A stretch of DNA of 64,000 bases. It comes from an uncultured Robinsoniella sp. GTDB lineage: Bacteria; Bacillota; Clostridia; Lachnospirales; Lachnospiraceae. The stretch's first letter is position 1. Every line of letters starts with the position of its first letter. The DNA is taken from assembly GCA_900540475.1 (NCBI GenBank), contig UQGG01000040.1, forward strand, positions 5,241-69,240. Reading direction: 5' to 3'. The position numbers were made by a program, and so were the translations under genes. The notes below the pieces were generated by a model that saw only the letters and a program-made list of their open reading frames with translations, searched no databases and was not told the origin of the DNA. Shown piece by piece: positions 61,349 through 64,000 of this stretch.

Positions 61349-62263
61349 ATGCTCATTGAAAATCTTACACTCTATCAGAAAAACCATATTTACCGGATTA
61401 ATCATCCTGCTGACGACTTATATTATTTATTTGATTACGATGAACGCCCATATCGTCTAAATATGGAATTTCAGCATTTTCATTCTTTTTATGAGATAAT
61501 GATTCCCTTAGAAGCTTCCGCAGGACATTTGATTGAAGGAAAATATTATGATCTTCAAATACACGACTTCGTACTGCTTTCACCTTCTCGGCTTCATAAA
61601 ACACAATACCATAAGGGTAATCCCAGTAAACGGATTATCATTAATTTCCGCTTCCTGCCTGCACAATTTGGTTTCCCGGAAACTTTGACAGAAATACTTT
61701 CTCCTTTTTCATCAGAAATTCCAATATACCGCTTTGACAGCAGCCACCTGAAGGCACTATACACGAAACTTAATGAAATTTTTAATCTCTGTGATTCTAA
61801 GAGTCCATATAAGAATCTGCTGATCCATAGTAAGTTCCTGGAGTTTCTGATCCTGTTATTAGAGTCAAAGGATCTGAATACCTATGTTCCGGAATATACC
61901 GGTGTATCTATGACTGATAAAATATATTCCATTACCTCTTACATACATAAACATTACCATGACACTCTATCTCTGGATCTGGTATCACAAAAATTTTTTA
62001 TCAGTTCCTATTACCTTTCTCATAAGTTCAAATCTATTACCGGATTTACTCTGGTCAACTATATTCAAATGACACGAATCCGCAATGCTCAGCAGCTATT
62101 ACTATCTACTAACGAAAAAATTACGGACATCGCAGAAAGCTGTGGATTTACATCCTTTTCCCAGTTTAACCGTGTTTTCAAAAAGTTCTGTGGTATCTCT
62201 CCCTCAGCTTATCGGAACCATGGAGAAATCATTGATCTGCAAACCTGGGAAGATAAAAATTAG
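61349..62263 (+). CDS. AraC-family regulator of the CUT1 operon
   Basis: The 304-residue protein has an N-terminal cupin-like domain (about 30-120; M-E-F-Q-H-F-H-S-F-Y-E-I-M) and two C-terminal helix-turn-helix motifs (L-D-L-V-S-Q-K-F-F-I-S-S-Y-Y-L-S and I-T-D-I-A-E-S-C-G-F-T-S-F-S-Q-F). ATG 61349 follows AAGGAGG. It is divergent from the 827-residue gene, with a 256-base shared region in which I saw no clear operator. It may have taken over control after loss of the YesM-type kinase. Confidence 0.9.
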   Translation: MLIENLTLYQKNHIYRINHPADDLYYLFDYDERPYRLNMEFQHFHSFYEIMIPLEASAGHLIEGKYYDLQIHDFVLLSPSRLHKTQYHKGNPSKRIIINFRFLPAQFGFPETLTEILSPFSSEIPIYRFDSSHLKALYTKLNEIFNLCDSKSPYKNLLIHSKFLEFLILLLESKDLNTYVPEYTGVSMTDKIYSITSYIHKHYHDTLSLDLVSQKFFISSYYLSHKFKSITGFTLVNYIQMTRIRNAQQLLLSTNEKITDIAESCGFTSFSQFNRVFKKFCGISPSAYRNHGEIIDLQTWEDKN

Positions 62264-62412
62264 TGCTTGACAAATGTCATTCTTTTGCCTCCTATTCCCT
62301 ATCATCACACAAAACGAACTTAAAGTCATTGAATTGCAAATTCAATTTTTTATCATATAAATTTGATATAAATTACTTTCAAGTACTCCTGAAGCACTAT
62401 TAATTGTTTTTA

Positions 62413-62441
62413 TTGACAAATTTAGAGGTATTACATATAAT
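62413..62441 (+). promoter_or_regulatory. perfect-consensus promoter of the TetR/FMN-binding operon
   Basis: TTGACA (62413-62418), 17 bases, TATAAT (62436-62441) is an exact sigma-A consensus. A/T-rich partial palindromes (TAATAACATTATTA, TTAACATCGTTAA) follow before the start and may be the TetR operator. Confidence 0.85.
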
Positions 62442-62488
62442 AACATTATTAAATATATTAACATCGTTAATTACAGGAGGCTTTTCAT

Positions 62489-63106
62489 ATGGGTATAAAA
62501 GAAAGAAGAGAAAACGAAAAAAAACAGATGTGCAGAAAAATAATGGACGCTGCAACCGAAATCATCAATCAGGATGGCTATGAAGCCCTGTCTATTCGAA
62601 AGATTGCTGCTAAAATCGAATATTCTCCCACAACAATCTACCTCTATTATAAAGATAAAGCACAAATTATAGATGATATCGCTGCTATGCTTTACACTAA
62701 GGTCGAAGAAAACGCAGTTCAATTTTTAACAGAGCATCCGGCATGTCCCGTAGATCAGCAAGTTCGTGGACTTATGGTTCTTGTAATAAAATGCCTGTCA
62801 GAAGAAGCAGAAATGACAAAATCGGTTATGTACAGCGGAAGAAACGTTATCTTCGCATCTGAAAATGGGTCAATACCCGACAATGAAGGTATCCGAATGA
62901 TGGACAGCCTTCTGGAAGAAGGAATACGTCAAAAAATATTTAAAGAAAATACCGCACATTCATCCTGGATGATGGTTACAGCCCTCCTGGGTTTTGTAAT
63001 GTGTGCATCTGAAAATCATCTGTATAAACTGGATCATTTTAACGAGCTTGCGGAAAATTTTGCCGGTATTCTGATGGGGGGTATTTTAAATGAATGCAAA
63101 AAATAA
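62489..63106 (+). CDS. TetR-family regulator
   Basis: The 205-residue protein has a TetR helix-turn-helix at about 13-55 (I-M-D-A-A-T-E-I-I-N-Q-D-G-Y-E-A-L-S-I-R-K-I-A; Y-S-P-T-T-I-Y-L-Y-Y) and a helical ligand domain. ATG 62489 lies 8 bases after GGAGG. Its last 17 bases overlap the FMN-binding gene, so they are cotranslated. It probably represses its own operon. Confidence 0.9.
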   Translation: MGIKERRENEKKQMCRKIMDAATEIINQDGYEALSIRKIAAKIEYSPTTIYLYYKDKAQIIDDIAAMLYTKVEENAVQFLTEHPACPVDQQVRGLMVLVIKCLSEEAEMTKSVMYSGRNVIFASENGSIPDNEGIRMMDSLLEEGIRQKIFKENTAHSSWMMVTALLGFVMCASENHLYKLDHFNELAENFAGILMGGILNECKK

Positions 63107-63503
63107 TACTACAAAAAGCAGAAGAAAAATACTTAAAGCTGTAATCATTATTACCGCCCTGATTCTTTTTTTGCTGATCGCTTTCATTATCTTAATGCTG
63201 AATCAGAAACCAGTTAATTTAGTAATCAACCCTGTTGATTTATCAGGCATCAGTGACGGTACCTATACCGGAGGCGCTGATAACGGCCTGGTTAAAGTCT
63301 CTGCCTCTGTAGAAGTTCAAAACGGCAGGATTACAGATATTACCCTATTAAAGCATGATAATCTTCTGGGTAAACCAGCCGAAAAAATAATTGACAATAT
63401 CATAGCCGAACAATCTCTCCAGGTGGATGCCATCTCCTCTGCCACTTACAGCAGCGATACAATTCGCAAAGCTGTTGAAAATGCGCTGCGTAATGGTGAA
63501 TAG
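63090..63503 (+). CDS. membrane-anchored FMN-binding domain protein
   Basis: The 137-residue protein has one membrane segment (about 15-37) and an extracytoplasmic FMN_bind domain (50-137) with D-G-T-Y-T-G-G near 56 and D-A-I-S-S-A-T (113-119). The last motif matches the ApbE flavin-transfer site in which Thr (here Thr119) receives FMN covalently. Such proteins act in extracellular electron transfer or reductase chains. ATG 63090 lies 7 bases after GGGGG inside the TetR gene. No ApbE or reductase partner is in the window. Confidence 0.85.
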   Translation: MNAKNNTTKSRRKILKAVIIITALILFLLIAFIILMLNQKPVNLVINPVDLSGISDGTYTGGADNGLVKVSASVEVQNGRITDITLLKHDNLLGKPAEKIIDNIIAEQSLQVDAISSATYSSDTIRKAVENALRNGE

Positions 63504-63762
63504 CTAGTTTTCCCATCGCTGGGCGCAGAATCGCTAGTTAATGAGAGAACAAATAAGCGTACATGCTAGGATCTTATGTAGTTAGAATAGAATAGGTTAT
63601 GGGGTTACAAAATATTAAATTGGGGTTTCGCTGATTAAAGACGCTTTGTAAATGATAGGTAGTGTACGGAAAGATGGGCGTGGGAAACTGGTATGGACTC
63701 CGTCAGCTGGCCGCAGAACTGGTATTTTCTAACCTTTCCGAGTTTCAGTTTATCGTTACAAA

Positions 63763-64000
63763 GCTGGTTTTCTCAGCAGGTTGGAACCCCTGGGCTGTGG
63801 CTGGCTGTTCTTTATTGGATGCAGTATAGTATGTTTCTTCTGTTTATGCGTAAAAGAGGATGAAAGTTTGCTCCTTTTTCTGATCACAGAATAAAAAACA
63901 AATCCCGTTCTCAAGATCAGTTGCTTTACACCAGTTGCTTAACGTCAATCGCGTTCAGCATGCCACAACCCCAGGGTTCCAACCTGCTGAGAAAACCAGC
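63763..64000. repeat. perfect 27-bp inverted repeats flanking a 184-bp non-coding core
   Basis: The 27 bases at 63763-63789 (starting GCTGGTTTTCTCAGCAGG) are exactly repeated inverted at 63974-64000, and similarity continues inward with indels. The core has no credible gene. It looks like a miniature inverted-repeat element, or a large hairpin, cut at the window edge. The preceding 63504-63762 stretch has a 9-bp direct repeat AACTGGTAT (near 63688 and 63717) and nothing else clear. Confidence 0.75.

Noticed and set aside
63763..64000. Cobalamin or T-box riboswitch
   Set aside because: The conserved boxes of those riboswitches were not found; the long perfect inverted repeat does not fit them.

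Overview
The window looks like the chromosome of a low-GC Gram-positive anaerobe of the Clostridia, most likely a gut Lachnospiraceae. The signs are strong GGAGG-type ribosome sites, frequent TTG/GTG starts, lipoprotein substrate-binding proteins, BceRS-BceAB, LicT-PTS, ROK, CUT1 and GH3 loci, and many heterodimeric ABC exporters. No rRNA, tRNA, CRISPR array, prophage or intact transposase was seen. The family-level assignment is inference.

Layout. 1-1.5 kb: a beta-glucoside PTS permease (cut by the window edge) and its LicT antiterminator, with a promoter, an RNA antiterminator site (RAT) and a terminator. 1.6-6 kb: drug-efflux genes (MerR + MATE, a DUF2798 membrane protein, and an MFS pump behind a structured leader with a candidate leader peptide). 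6-12 kb: a BceRS-BceAB antimicrobial-peptide sensing and detoxification module, translationally coupled to a neutral-ceramidase-like gene. 12-18.5 kb: WYL regulator with a UDG-like protein, an Fe-S aldo/keto reductase, a zinc alcohol dehydrogenase with a LacI regulator, and an XRE regulator. 18.5-23 kb: MerR-controlled heterodimeric ABC exporter. 23-24 kb: AlkZ-related protein.

24.2-37.2 kb is the most unusual region. A ten-gene minus-strand operon starts at a perfect-consensus sigma-A promoter and ends at a hairpin terminator. It has its own ROK regulator and encodes a ribose-type ABC importer, an MFS carrier, a creatinase-like M24 protein lacking metal ligands, an M20 amidohydrolase, a zinc dehydrogenase, a TIM-barrel epimerase, a PIG-L deacetylase and a NagB-like protein with altered phosphate-loop and catalytic residues. 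I infer a dedicated pathway that imports a sugar or amino-sugar conjugate, removes its N-linked groups and remodels the sugar; the substrate is unknown.

37.4-43 kb: a decayed LysR gene, a TetR-controlled ABC pair, and a divergent Rrf2/flavin-protein pair sharing a 15-bp operator. 43.6-50 kb: a glycosidase-like lipoprotein, a GH3 beta-glucosidase with inverted domain order, and an AraC regulator. 50-54 kb: a third ABC exporter pair. 54-55.6 kb: an Rpn-type nuclease and the relic of a YesM-family sensor kinase. 55.6-62.3 kb: a CUT1 sugar importer, an unassigned 827-residue protein and a divergent AraC regulator. 62.4-63.5 kb: TetR coupled to a membrane FMN-binding protein. The last 240 bases are bounded by a perfect 27-bp inverted repeat that reaches the window edge. 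Two unrelated 13-bp tandem arrays lie in intergenic DNA at 16.5 and 50.3 kb.

Two themes dominate: glycan and sugar-conjugate foraging (PTS, GH3, CUT1, ROK operon) and xenobiotic/peptide defence (MATE, MFS, Bce, three ABC pairs). Most loci carry a local regulator with a visible operator.
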